From: an uncultured Oscillospiraceae bacterium
Lineage (GTDB): Bacteria; Bacillota; Clostridia; Oscillospirales; Ruminococcaceae
NCBI GenBank assembly: GCA_900556525.1
Contig: USOZ01000044.1
Span: 1-10,513, forward strand
Direction: 5' to 3'
Length of the DNA stretch: 10,513 bases
Positions within the stretch are counted from its first letter, which is position 1. Each line of letters starts with the position of its first letter. The position numbers and the translations under genes are program-made. A model generated the notes under the pieces. It made no database searches. It was not told where the DNA came from and worked only from the letters and a program-made list of their open reading frames with translations. This document shows positions 1 to 7,950 of the stretch, piece by piece.

Positions 1-1550
1 CGTTTCTCAGCAGGCACGGACGGCTCACACGAAGCTGCGGACTTTTTTTCACGGCTGCACTTGGTATGCTCCTCACGGGAATAAGCGAGTACACTGCGGT
101 ATGCTCTGCGGCGGCGCTTGCTGCGGGGGCTGCATACGTTCTTATCCCCGAAAGGTATATCCCCGTTTACCGCAACCGCTGTCCCGTTTCGGTCGCGACT
201 GCCGCCGCCCCTTTTTCGGCGTTCGGAAAAAAGCTCGAGGGCATGGGCGAAGCAGTATGCGAAATGAACAAAGCGATCGAACGGACGGCTAAAGCGCTGG
301 ACAAGCAGAATATCCACGACATTTCGCGGATCTATCAGAGCGCAGGCGAACAGGTCTGCCGAAGCTGCAAAAATAATATGCAGTGCTGGGGAAGCTATTA
401 CAACACGACCAGCGATATTCTCGGAAAAGCGGTCGGCAGTATACGCAGCGGCGTTCTTGCGGACGAAACAATGCTCGGCGGACATTTTGAACAGCTTTGC
501 CCATGCCGCCGCGAGCTTGCGCAGGCGCTCAACCGACAGTACGCCGCTTTCTGTGCCGCAGAGGCGGCTTCACGAAAGGTCGACGAAATGCGCGGCGTTC
601 TCTCGGCTCAGCTTACCGCTACAGGAAAGATGCTGCACGCAATGTCCGAAGAACTTTCGGAAGAAAGGTTTTATGACGCTGGCGCGGTGAATACTGCGGA
701 GCGAGTGCTCAAAGAAAACGGCGTAAAAAATCCGTCTGTTCTCGCGCTATGCTCGGCGGAGGGAATGCTTACGCTCGATATTTACGGCACGGGACTGCCG
801 TACTGCGACCCCGAAGAGCTTTCAACGCGGCTGGCGTTCGCGCTCGGAAAGGAATTCGACCCGCCGATGATTCATGAAAGCGGAGAAAAAGTCCACATCT
901 GCGTATCCGAACGCTCGCTGTACGACGCGCAGATACGAATGTTCCAAAAAAATAAATCGGAGAACAGGCAAAACGGGGATTGCTACGACTGCTTCAACGA
1001 CGGAAAAGGCAGCGTTTATATGATCCTTTCCGACGGAATGGGCAGCGGCAGCCGCGCCCGCATAGACAGTGCCTTCGCGTGCAGTATGCTTTCGAGAATG
1101 CTGCGCGCGGGGATTGATTTCGGCGCGTCGGTCGAAATGCTTAACACTTCCCTTCTCGTCAAGTCCTCCGACGAAAGTTTCGCCACGCTCGACGTCTGCT
1201 GCATAAACCTCTACACGGGACAGATCTCGCTTTATAAGGCGGGCAGCGCGCAGACATTCGTGCGCTGTGGGAAAGGCTTCGCGAAGCTGGACGGAAGCGG
1301 ACTTCCGCTCGGCGCGGGAATTCCGGCCAACTGGACGGAAAAGAGCTTCACGGTCGCTGCGGGTGATGTTGTGATAATGGTCAGCGACGGCGCGGATTTG
1401 GACGAAACGTGGCTGGAGCAGATTGTAATGCGCGAACGAAACGCCGACCTCGACAGGATAATCGACACTATCGGCGAAGCGCTGCGGCTCAGCGCACGCA
1501 AGGGCGAGGAGGACGACGTTACGGTTATCGGGGTTAAGGTGGTAAAATAA
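1..1550 (+). CDS. spoIIE: Stage II sporulation protein E (SpoIIE) serine phosphatase, C-terminal part; 5' end outside window
   Basis: SpoIIE is the PP2C-type phosphatase that dephosphorylates SpoIIAA to release sigma-F in the forespore, and it also acts at the polar septum. The frame is open to the left edge (codons from position 3), so the ATG at 66 is internal. The first ~50 codons are hydrophobic (FFTAALG, AAALAAGAAYVLI) and read as the end of the N-terminal membrane domain, most of which is missing. A cysteine-rich middle region follows: Cys codons at 357, 366 and 384 (CxxC-x5-CW), then 498 and 504. The phosphatase domain shows SDGMGSG (1029-1049; metal-binding Asp codon at 1032), FATLD, a second SDG motif near 1383 and a terminal EEDDVTVIGV. 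About 515 codons are visible, against roughly 800 in full-length SpoIIE. The domain order and metal motifs make the call secure. No convincing terminator follows before the next operon. Confidence 0.93.
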   Translation, partial: FLSRHGRLTRSCGLFFTAALGMLLTGISEYTAVCSAAALAAGAAYVLIPERYIPVYRNRCPVSVATAAAPFSAFGKKLEGMGEAVCEMNKAIERTAKALDKQNIHDISRIYQSAGEQVCRSCKNNMQCWGSYYNTTSDILGKAVGSIRSGVLADETMLGGHFEQLCPCRRELAQALNRQYAAFCAAEAASRKVDEMRGVLSAQLTATGKMLHAMSEELSEERFYDAGAVNTAERVLKENGVKNPSVLALCSAEGMLTLDIYGTGLPYCDPEELSTRLAFALGKEFDPPMIHESGEKVHICVSERSLYDAQIRMFQKNKSENRQNGDCYDCFNDGKGSVYMILSDGMGSGSRARIDSAFACSMLSRMLRAGIDFGASVEMLNTSLLVKSSDESFATLDVCCINLYTGQISLYKAGSAQTFVRCGKGFAKLDGSGLPLGAGIPANWTEKSFTVAAGDVVIMVSDGADLDETWLEQIVMRERNADLDRIIDTIGEALRLSARKGEEDDVTVIGVKVVK

Positions 1551-1591
1551 AAAATACGCGGGCAAAGCAAGCTTTAAGGATTATTTAATAA

Positions 1592-1624
1592 TTTCCTTGT
1601 TATAATTAAGGCACTACAAGGAAA
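1592..1624 (+). promoter_or_regulatory. Extended -10 promoter inside a 9-bp perfect inverted repeat (candidate operator)
   Basis: An extended -10 element TGTTATAAT lies at 1598-1606, 29 bp ahead of the permease ATG. No good -35 is visible at 17 bp. The -10 is bracketed by the perfect inverted repeat TTTCCTTGT (1592-1600) and ACAAGGAAA (1616-1624), separated by 15 bp. A further AAGGA lies at 1576-1580. If transcription starts near 1613, only the right arm is in the RNA, so the dyad is better read as a DNA operator than as an RNA hairpin. A weak -35 plus a dyad suits a regulator-dependent promoter, plausibly controlled by the operon's own response regulator; that link is inference. The right arm runs directly into the ribosome binding site. 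Confidence 0.55.
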
Positions 1625-1635
1625 GGAGCAGCGAT

Positions 1636-4002
1636 ATGTATCTGCGAATACTGAAAAAAGACCTGAAGCGGAAAAAGACGATGAACGTCATTCTGCTTCT
1701 GTTCATCACCCTTGCCGCAATGTTCATGGCGGTAAGTGCAAACAATATCCTTACGGTCATGTCCGGAACAGACTATTACCTCGATAAGGCGGGAGTCCGC
1801 GATTATGTTGTGATCACGCTCGGAGAAAACGGCAACATAAGTTCTATTCTCGACAAAACCGCCGCCGTCACCGATTACACCTGCGAAAATCTCACTTATT
1901 CAAATAAAGAAAACTTCAAAGTGAACGGCGAAACTCTTACAACAAGAAAGAGCACCGCCCTAATTCTCATGCCTATAGGCGAGGCAAAGCTTATATATTT
2001 CGGTATGGATAACGAGCCGCTGACAGACGTTGAAAAGGGCAGCGTTTATATATCGGGAAGTCCCGGAGCGACTAATGCGGAGATCGGCGACGAAATCGCG
2101 ATCGACCACAACGGCGTTACAGCAAAAGTGAAAGTTGCGGGATACTGCAAAGACGCGCTTCTCGGTTCCGAGTTTATTGGAAATACCCGCATCATAATGA
2201 ACGACGAGGATTATAAGCCATTTGCCGAAGATGAAACGCTGAAAAAAGCGTACAGCTGGCGCATTTTCTACATAAATGCGGAGGATACTGTGCCGCTTGA
2301 ACGTGCTCTTGCCGACTCGGACGGTATTCTTTTTAACGGCGGCAGAAATATTATCAGAATGTGTTACGTCATGGAGATGATAGTTGCCGCTATACTGCTT
2401 ATTTTCAGCGTTTGCCTAATTTTTATCGCATTTATCGTGCTGCGGTTCACAATCTCGTTCACTCTTGCCGAGGAGCTTCGTGAAATAGGCGTTATGAAAG
2501 CGATAGGAATTCCGAACAGAAAGATCCGCGGACTTTACACGGTAAAATATCTCGCACTTTCGGTGGTCGGCTCGGCGATAGGCTTTGCGCTGAGTATTCC
2601 GTTCGGAAAAGCCATGATAGATATTGTTTCTGAAAAAATGGTGCTGGGAAACGACGCGGGGCTGCTTATAAACGCGATAAGCTGTGTTCTCGTTCTGGTA
2701 ATCGTCCTGCTTTTCAGTTACGGCTGCACGCGGCGGGTAAAAAAATCCTCCCCGCTCGACGCGATAAGAAGCGGTCAGACGGGCGAACGCTTCCGAAAGA
2801 AAAGTCCGCTTCATTTAAGCAGGAGCAGACTTTCCGCCTGCGGATTTACCGCGCTTAACGACGTTTTAAGCAGTCCGAAAAGGTTTGCGGCGCTTATCAT
2901 TACTTTCGCGCTTAGCCTCTGCCTCGTGCTTACACTTGCGGTGACGGCTGATACGCTTCAAAGCGACTCTCTCGCAACACTTTTCGGCACGACAAGAAGC
3001 GATCTATATCTTTCAAACTCCGCCGAATTTATGAAATGTATGAGCGAAAACGGAAAAGAAAAGCTGCAGGACGTATTGCAGAACATGGAAAATATTCTTG
3101 CCGAAAACGGTATGCCAGCGAAATGCCATATCGAAGTTCAGTACCGCCTTTCGGCTTCGCACGGCGATAACATGATAAAAACCGTTGTTCAGCAGGGCGT
3201 AGGCGCTGTAACGTGCGACGAATACGAATATCTTGAGGGAACCGCTCCGCAGAACAGCGGCGAGATAGCCGTAACGCGGCAGACCGCCGAAAAGCTCGGC
3301 GCGGCTATCGGAGATACGATAACGCTGGCAAGCGCCGAGAACGAAACGCAGTACATAATAACCGCGTATTTTCAGACAATGAACAACCTCGGCGACTGCA
3401 TACGCCTTTATCAGGACGTTGACCTTTACGGCTCGCAGATAGGCTCGGGGCTGGAATTTCAAATTGATTTCACCGATAATCCCGACGAAAAAACAATAGC
3501 CGAAAGAAAAGAAGCCATAGCTGAGCTGTTTCCCGATGATAAAATAAAAACACCTGCGGAATTTTCCTCGGAATGTACAGGCGTAGGCGACACGATACTT
3601 AACGTAAAGAACTTTATTCTTTTTATTTCACTTGCGATAACCGCACTCGTCGCTGTCCTTATGGAGCGCTCGTTCGTCGCGAAAGAAAAGGCGGAGATCG
3701 CGATGCTAAAGGCGGTCGGATTCACAAGCCGCGCCGTTATAAAGATCCACACACTCAGGTTTGCCGCTGTCGGAATAATTTCTTCAGTACTCGGTATAAT
3801 TCTCACGATTCCGATAGTTGAATTTGCAATAACTCCGCTTTTCTCCATGATGGGCGCGGGAAAAATAACGTTCAGGATAAATCCGCTTGAAATTTGTCTT
3901 ATTTACCCGATTATTGTCCTCGTGACAACGCTTGTGAGCGCATTTTTGACTGCGCAGTACACAAGAACTATTCACTCGTCCGATACAGCCAACATTGAAT
4001 AA
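1636..4002 (+). CDS. ABC transporter permease with two FtsX/MacB-type modules (788 aa)
   Basis: This is the membrane subunit of an ABC transporter of the FtsX/MacB superfamily. Hydrophobic segments lie at about residues 16-36, 245-270, 305-325, 343-361, 414-435, 656-675, 705-728 and 752-772, which is two copies of the four-helix FtsX plan. The large extracytoplasmic parts are residues ~37-240 and ~440-655. Each copy has the coupling motif after its second helix: REIGVMKAIG (282-291) and AEIAMLKAVG (686-695). EIAVTRQTAEKLG (543-555) fits the MacB-like periplasmic core, with a similar stretch around 136-155. The start is supported by AAAGGAG seven bases before the ATG. It is followed 11 bp later by its ATPase and then by a two-component system, which suggests export or sensing of a peptide or envelope-active compound. 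It is longer than typical BceB (~650 aa), and the topology is 4+4 rather than the ten-helix BceB type. The substrate is unknown. Confidence 0.9.
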   Translation: MYLRILKKDLKRKKTMNVILLLFITLAAMFMAVSANNILTVMSGTDYYLDKAGVRDYVVITLGENGNISSILDKTAAVTDYTCENLTYSNKENFKVNGETLTTRKSTALILMPIGEAKLIYFGMDNEPLTDVEKGSVYISGSPGATNAEIGDEIAIDHNGVTAKVKVAGYCKDALLGSEFIGNTRIIMNDEDYKPFAEDETLKKAYSWRIFYINAEDTVPLERALADSDGILFNGGRNIIRMCYVMEMIVAAILLIFSVCLIFIAFIVLRFTISFTLAEELREIGVMKAIGIPNRKIRGLYTVKYLALSVVGSAIGFALSIPFGKAMIDIVSEKMVLGNDAGLLINAISCVLVLVIVLLFSYGCTRRVKKSSPLDAIRSGQTGERFRKKSPLHLSRSRLSACGFTALNDVLSSPKRFAALIITFALSLCLVLTLAVTADTLQSDSLATLFGTTRSDLYLSNSAEFMKCMSENGKEKLQDVLQNMENILAENGMPAKCHIEVQYRLSASHGDNMIKTVVQQGVGAVTCDEYEYLEGTAPQNSGEIAVTRQTAEKLGAAIGDTITLASAENETQYIITAYFQTMNNLGDCIRLYQDVDLYGSQIGSGLEFQIDFTDNPDEKTIAERKEAIAELFPDDKIKTPAEFSSECTGVGDTILNVKNFILFISLAITALVAVLMERSFVAKEKAEIAMLKAVGFTSRAVIKIHTLRFAAVGIISSVLGIILTIPIVEFAITPLFSMMGAGKITFRINPLEICLIYPIIVLVTTLVSAFLTAQYTRTIHSSDTANIE

Positions 4003-4013
4003 GGAGATACGCC

Positions 4014-4778
4014 ATGAATATACTTGAAGTTAAAAGCCTCTGCAAAACTTATATTGTCGATAAACGTCAGAATAACGTGCTTAAAAATGTAAATTTCAAT
4101 ATAGAAAGCGGCGAAATGGTCGCCGTAATGGGACCGTCGGGTTCGGGAAAATCCACGCTGCTGTACACCGTTTCGGGAATGGACAGAGCGACTGCGGGAA
4201 GCGTGCTTTTCGATGGGAAAAACATTGCCGAAATGGACGAAAAAGAGCTTTCGGCGCTGCGGCTCGACGATATGGGATTTATTTTTCAGCAGATGTATAT
4301 GCTAAAAAACCTCACCATTCTCGATAACATAATCCTCCCCGCGTGCCAGTCCGAAAAGGTAAAGGAAACGCGCCGCGAAATCACCGAACGCGGTCAGGCG
4401 CTCATGCGCCGCCTCGGTATAATCGAAATTGCCGATAACGATATAAACGAGGTCTCTGGCGGACAGCTACAGCGCGCGTGCATCTGCCGAAGCATGATAA
4501 ATAACCCGAAAATGATATTCGCGGACGAACCCACAGGCGCGCTCAACCGCACGTCCTCGGAGGAAGTCATGGAGGAGCTTGCGAAGCTCAACGCCGACGG
4601 CACGACCATAATGCTCGTAACACACGACGTAAAGGTCGCCGCGAAATGCACAAGAGTTCTTTTTATAGTTGACGGAAACATAAAAGGCGAGTATAATTTA
4701 GGTAAGAACGAAAGCGCTTCGGCGCTGCGCGAACGCGAACGCACTCTTAACAACTGGCTTCTCGAAATGGGCTGGTAA
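4014..4778 (+). CDS. ABC transporter ATP-binding protein, MacB/LolD type (254 aa)
   Basis: This is the cytoplasmic ATPase partner of the preceding permease. All nucleotide-binding motifs are present: Walker A GPSGSGKST (residues 40-48), Q-loop FIFQQ (89-93), signature VSGGQ (147-151), Walker B MIFADEP (167-173) with catalytic Glu172, and the switch His in VTHD (His204). The D-loop reads GALN rather than GALD, a variant common in Firmicutes members of this family as far as I recall. AAGGAG lies about eight bases ahead of the ATG, 11 bp after the permease stop, so the two are co-transcribed and probably made in step. After the switch region there is a ~45-residue charged tail, longer than in the smallest family members. 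The assignment to the MacB/LolD/Bce group rests on the motif style and on the FtsX-type partner. Confidence 0.95.
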   Translation: MNILEVKSLCKTYIVDKRQNNVLKNVNFNIESGEMVAVMGPSGSGKSTLLYTVSGMDRATAGSVLFDGKNIAEMDEKELSALRLDDMGFIFQQMYMLKNLTILDNIILPACQSEKVKETRREITERGQALMRRLGIIEIADNDINEVSGGQLQRACICRSMINNPKMIFADEPTGALNRTSSEEVMEELAKLNADGTTIMLVTHDVKVAAKCTRVLFIVDGNIKGEYNLGKNESASALRERERTLNNWLLEMGW

Positions 4779-4799
4779 CCGCGCCCGAAAGGAACTGCT

Positions 4800-5471
4800 A
4801 TGACCGACATTCTTATCGTTGAAGATAATAAGGAGCTGGCGGAACTGCTGTGTGATTTTCTCCGCACGGAAAATTACACGGTCTCCATAGCTCAGAGCGG
4901 CGAAAAGGCCTTGTCCCTGTACGAAAAATACGGGGCAAGGCTTATCGTGCTTGATATAATGCTGCCGGGAATCGACGGCTTTTACGTCTGCAAAAAAATT
5001 CGTGAGGAAAGCAACACGCCGATACTTATTGTGAGTGCAAAAACCGAAAAAGAGGACAAGCTGAACGGGCTTCTCCTCGGCGCGGACGACTACATAGAAA
5101 AGCCGTATGACATTGACATTATGCTCGCGAAAATAAGCGGTATCTTCAGGCGCAGATACTCTCTCGACGAGATAACCGACGGCGACCTGCGCATAAACAA
5201 GGCGACGCGAACGGTTTATCGCGGAGGCTTCGAACTTGAACTTACCGCAAAGGAATTTGAACTGCTAACGCTTTTTATCGAGAACAAAGGCAGAACGCTC
5301 AGCAAGGAGTATATTTTCAATCGAATATGGGGCAGCGACAGCCTTTCGGAGCAGCAAACGCTTACCGTTCACATAAAATGGCTGCGGCAAAAAATAGAGA
5401 ACGACCCGAAAAATCCGAAGAAAATCGCGACCGTCTGGGGCGTGGGGTATAAGTATAATGAAGAGATTTGA
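4800..5471 (+). CDS. Two-component response regulator, OmpR/PhoB family (223 aa)
   Basis: This is a DNA-binding response regulator. The receiver domain (residues ~3-115) has the acidic pair Glu8-Asp9, the phospho-acceptor Asp52 in VLDIMLPG, Ser79 at the switch position and the conserved Lys101 in EKPYD. The C-terminal winged helix (about 125-221) includes LTAKEFELL, the recognition region around LTVHIKWLRQKI, and the terminal hairpin VWGVGYKY, all typical of OmpR/PhoB proteins. AAAGGA lies seven bases before the ATG, 21 bp after the ATPase stop. The 3' end overlaps the kinase start at 5458 by 14 bp, so the two are translationally coupled. Its likely target is the operon's own promoter near 1592-1624, but no binding data can be read from sequence. 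Confidence 0.95.
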   Translation: MTDILIVEDNKELAELLCDFLRTENYTVSIAQSGEKALSLYEKYGARLIVLDIMLPGIDGFYVCKKIREESNTPILIVSAKTEKEDKLNGLLLGADDYIEKPYDIDIMLAKISGIFRRRYSLDEITDGDLRINKATRTVYRGGFELELTAKEFELLTLFIENKGRTLSKEYIFNRIWGSDSLSEQQTLTVHIKWLRQKIENDPKNPKKIATVWGVGYKYNEEI

Positions 5472-6680
5472 CTGCATTTTCGCGGCGGTTACTGCCGTTA
5501 TTTTTTTCATATTCGCTAATAATCGAAGCGGTACAGCATTCCGTTTAGTTCAGACCGACCGTACCGCGTTGAAATTGAAAGGCTTGTGCGCGAAATTGAA
5601 CAAAACGGCGCGGATAGCATTGACCTTTCAGAGTGCAGATATGTCACGCGCATCGAAAAAATCAACGGTGGATTTTATGTACCCGAAAGCGATTTCACAG
5701 TGCGCGAGATAAACGGAATGCTGTACCGCTTCGATTATTCCGCGGCACGCGCCGATAATACGCCCGAAATTGTCACGGTCAACATTGCTTTGGGCGCTAT
5801 GGCTCTGCTTAACCTCGCGGTAATGCTGTTTATCAGACGGAATATCATCAAGCCGTTCAACACTCTTTCCGAAGTTCCGTACGAGCTTTCAAAGGGCAAT
5901 CTCACCGCAGCGGTAAAGGAAAACGAAAGCCGCTTTTTCGGACGCTTTAACTGGGGAATGGATTTGCTCCGCGAAAATCTCGAACAGCAGAAAAGGCGCG
6001 AGCTTGAGCTGCAGAAAGAGCGCCGAACGCTGCTTTTATCGCTTTCGCACGACCTAAAAACGCCGCTCTCGGCAATAAAGCTCTATTCAAAAGCGCTCTC
6101 AAAGGGGCTGTACCCCGACCCCAAAAAACAGGCTGAGATCGCCGACAGCATTAACGAAAAGGCGGACGAGATCGAGGGATATATCTCACAGATAATTGCC
6201 GCTTCAAGGGAAGATTTTTTCGCGACAGACGTGAATAACGGCGAGTTTTATCTATCCGAGCTGACTGAAAAAATAAGCGGATATTACAGCGAAAAACTGC
6301 GGCTCGTCGGCACGGATTTTATCGTCGGAAAATATGAAAACTGCATATTGAGCGGCGACATTGACCGAAGCGTTGAGGTTATCCAGAACATTATGGAAAA
6401 CGCGGTAAAATACGGCGACGGAAAGAAAATTTCGCTGGAATTTTCGCAGGAGGACGACTGCGTTCTGATAACAGTCGTAAACAGCGGCTCTTCCCTTTCT
6501 GATACCGAACTGCCGCATATTTTCGACAGCTTTTGGCGCGCAGCAAATGCTGCAAACACGTCGGGAAGCGGACTTGGGCTGTATATCTGCCGACAGATAA
6601 TGCGCAAAATGAACGGCGAAATATTCGCCGAAATCCACGGCGACAAAATGAGCGTAACCGCCGTTTTTTCTAAAGCATGA
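5458..6680 (+). CDS. Sensor histidine kinase with a frameshift after its first membrane segment
   Basis: This is the kinase partner of the preceding regulator. Translation from the ATG at 5458, which overlaps the regulator stop, gives a membrane segment (FAAVTAVIFFIF) but then continues in a wrong frame to a stop at 5712. The rest of the protein is in the -1 frame, open from 5523 to the stop at 6680. Numbered from the GTG at 5586, it has a sensor loop (1-60), TM2 (62-84), a HAMP-like linker, a coiled region (130-148), the H-box SLSHDLKTP with His155, the N-box ENAVKY (Asn272), NSGSS (299-303) where many kinases have DxGxG, and GSGLGL (327-332). The kinase domains are intact. Either a base is missing in the read or assembly, or the gene is broken, or a soluble-start form begins at GTG 5586, which would lack TM1. 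An intact gene would encode about 407 residues. Confidence 0.82.
5523..5585 (+). other. Interval that must contain the kinase frameshift
   Basis: The upstream frame (from ATG 5458) and the downstream kinase frame both read through this interval. The downstream frame cannot be entered earlier, because it has tandem TAA stops at 5517 and 5520. Protein sense is best if the switch falls near 5551-5565, giving QTD from the first frame followed by PYRVEIERLVREIE from the second. A single deleted base would explain it. The local repeat GACCGACCG (5553-5561) is a plausible place for such a slip. Confidence 0.7.
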
Positions 6681-7406
6681 TCACGTTATCTTCTCCAGCT
6701 CCCTGCGAAGCCGCTTTATTATGCGCTTTTCAAGCCGCGATATGTAGCTTTGTGAAATGCCGATTAGGTCGGCGACTTCCTTTTGAGTAAGCTCTTTCCC
6801 GTCCACAAGCCCGAACCTTTTTTCCATTATGAACCGCTCGCGCGGCGGGAGCTTTGCGATCGAATCGAGCAGCATTCTGCGCTCCGCCTCGTTTTCGATA
6901 TTCTCGTTCACTATGTCTGTGTCCGTCCCGAGAACGTCCGAGAGCAGCAGCTCGTTCCCGTCCCAGTCGATATTCAGTGGTTCTTCTATCGAAATTTCAC
7001 TTTTATACTGGTTGGATTTTCGCAGAAACATCAGTATCTCGTTTTCTATACAGCGTGAAGCGTAAGTCGCGAGTTTAATGTTCTTGTCTGGGCTGAACGT
7101 ATTGACTGCCTTTATCAGCCCGATAGTGCCTATCGAGATGAGATCCTCCATACCGATGCCCGTTGCCTCGAATTTTTTCGCAATATATACGACAAGCCGC
7201 AGGTTATGCACGATAAGCATATCCCTGCCCTTTGAAAAATCGGTTTTGAGCATTGCGAACGCGGTCTCCTCCTCCTCTCTCGTGAGTGGCGGAGGCAGAT
7301 TGTCCGCCCCGTTGATATAATAGATTCCAAGCGGCTTTTCCTTTCTCAATATCCGTTCAAGTATCGCCGAAAATCGTTCCGTTACCGTTTGCATTGTCAG
7401 ATCCAT
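6681..7406 (-). CDS. sigE: RNA polymerase sporulation sigma factor, pro-sigma-E
   Basis: This is the mother-cell sigma factor of early sporulation, made as an inactive precursor. Residues 1-~28 form an amphipathic pro-sequence, followed by [13 protein letters not shown] (29-41), which matches the cleavage-site neighbourhood of B. subtilis SigE (YYIGGSEALPPPL). Region 2 includes [13 protein letters not shown] (68-80), [18 protein letters not shown] (87-104) and [19 protein letters not shown] (111-129). The motif [20 protein letters not shown] (142-161) is diagnostic. Region 4 ends with [18 protein letters not shown] (217-234). The length of 241 aa is normal. Start choice is uncertain: GAAAGGA directly touches the ATG at 7406, whereas the ATG at 7394 (Met5) lies 12 bases away; both keep the pro-sequence. 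It lies 8 bp after the spoIIGA stop, the usual spoIIG operon order. Its TGA stop abuts the kinase stop on the other strand. The gene looks intact even though spoIIGA is not. Confidence 0.97.
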   Translation of the reverse strand: MDLTMQTVTERFSAILERILRKEKPLGIYYINGADNLPPPLTREEEETAFAMLKTDFSKGRDMLIVHNLRLVVYIAKKFEATGIGMEDLISIGTIGLIKAVNTFSPDKNIKLATYASRCIENEILMFLRKSNQYKSEISIEEPLNIDWDGNELLLSDVLGTDTDIVNENIENEAERRMLLDSIAKLPPRERFIMEKRFGLVDGKELTQKEVADLIGISQSYISRLEKRIIKRLRRELEKIT

Positions 7407-7414
7407 TCCTTTCG

Positions 7415-7931
7415 TTATATCAATATTTTCGGATTAAACACGGCTTCAAATTCCTCGTTCTTCATCGCCGTATCGCTCACGCCTATAAGCACATCAACGT
7501 CTTTTCCGCCGACTGTCACTTCGTCCGCACGGAAAGCCGCGATTATCCCCGACCCGTCTATCGTCGAATACGGAATAAGCCGTACTCCCGCAGGCGGGTC
7601 GCTCTGCGCCCGTTCAATTCCCGGCGGCGCAAGCCCGCTGACCGACGAAAGCCTGCACACGATCACCGGCAATCCCGTGAAAAAATCGCGGAGGGGATTG
7701 CCGCTGTCCAAAAAAGCGTTGAGCCGCACGGAGCTTTTTCGCCGAGGTCGGCGGCTTTGTTTACCTGAACGTATCCAAACCCGCCGCTGCGGAAGTTATA
7801 CCGCCTATCACAGCCGCGGCGATGAGCCGCCCCATTTTTAGCCGCGTGTGAAGCAGTCCCGCCGACGCCCGAAGCACAAAGTAAGTGATATAAAAATTTA
7901 CAACAATAAGTACGTCTATGTAAACAGTCAT
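7415..7931 (-). pseudogene. spoIIGA: Sporulation sigma-E processing peptidase SpoIIGA, internally deleted and frameshifted
   Basis: SpoIIGA is the membrane-embedded aspartic protease that cleaves pro-sigma-E. From the ATG at 7931 (preceded by GGTGAT), 56 codons read MTVYIDVLIVVNFYITYFVL... to GRLIAAAVIGGITS, a good match to the first membrane segment and following loop of SpoIIGA, before a TAA at 7763-7761. The C-terminal protease part (about 7729-7415) holds LNAFLDSGNPL with the catalytic Asp codon at 7708-7706, then GVRLIPYSTI and a terminal FNPKILI, as in the family. Between them a third frame reads GFGYVQVNKAADLGEKAP (about 7788-7732), which plausibly precedes the protease part and needs one more frame change. 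Only ~172 codons span the locus, against roughly 280-310 normally, so most of the middle membrane helices are missing. Genuine decay and a mis-assembly are both possible. Confidence 0.85.
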
Positions 7932-7950
7932 AGTTTTATCACCGCTTACA

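Noticed and set aside
822..1565. 247-codon open frame on the minus strand across spoIIE.
   Set aside because: It is a shadow of the phosphatase domain, whose metal motifs are clear on the plus strand; it has no recognisable domain.
1564..1575. AAAGC-AA-GCTTT inverted repeat after spoIIE as a terminator.
   Set aside because: The stem is five bp with a two-base loop and has no T-run; too weak to support.
1580..1592. ATTATT-T-AATAAT dyad upstream of the transporter promoter.
   Set aside because: It is AT-only and in an AT-rich spacer, where such dyads arise by chance; the TTTCCTTGT/ACAAGGAAA dyad is the stronger signal.
4431..4438. GCCGATAA inside the ATPase gene as a second sigma-28 -10.
   Set aside because: There is no TAAA at 14-16 bp upstream, and it lies within a coding region.
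5501..5523. T TTT TTC slippery heptamer in the kinase frame, suggesting programmed -1 frameshifting into the main kinase frame.
   Set aside because: The -1 frame meets tandem TAA stops at 5517 and 5520 right after the slip site, so the switch has to happen further downstream, where no slippery site is visible.
7389..7841. Plus-strand 150-codon frame across sigE start and spoIIGA.
   Set aside because: Its sequence is the antisense of recognisable SpoIIGA protease motifs and has no family resemblance.
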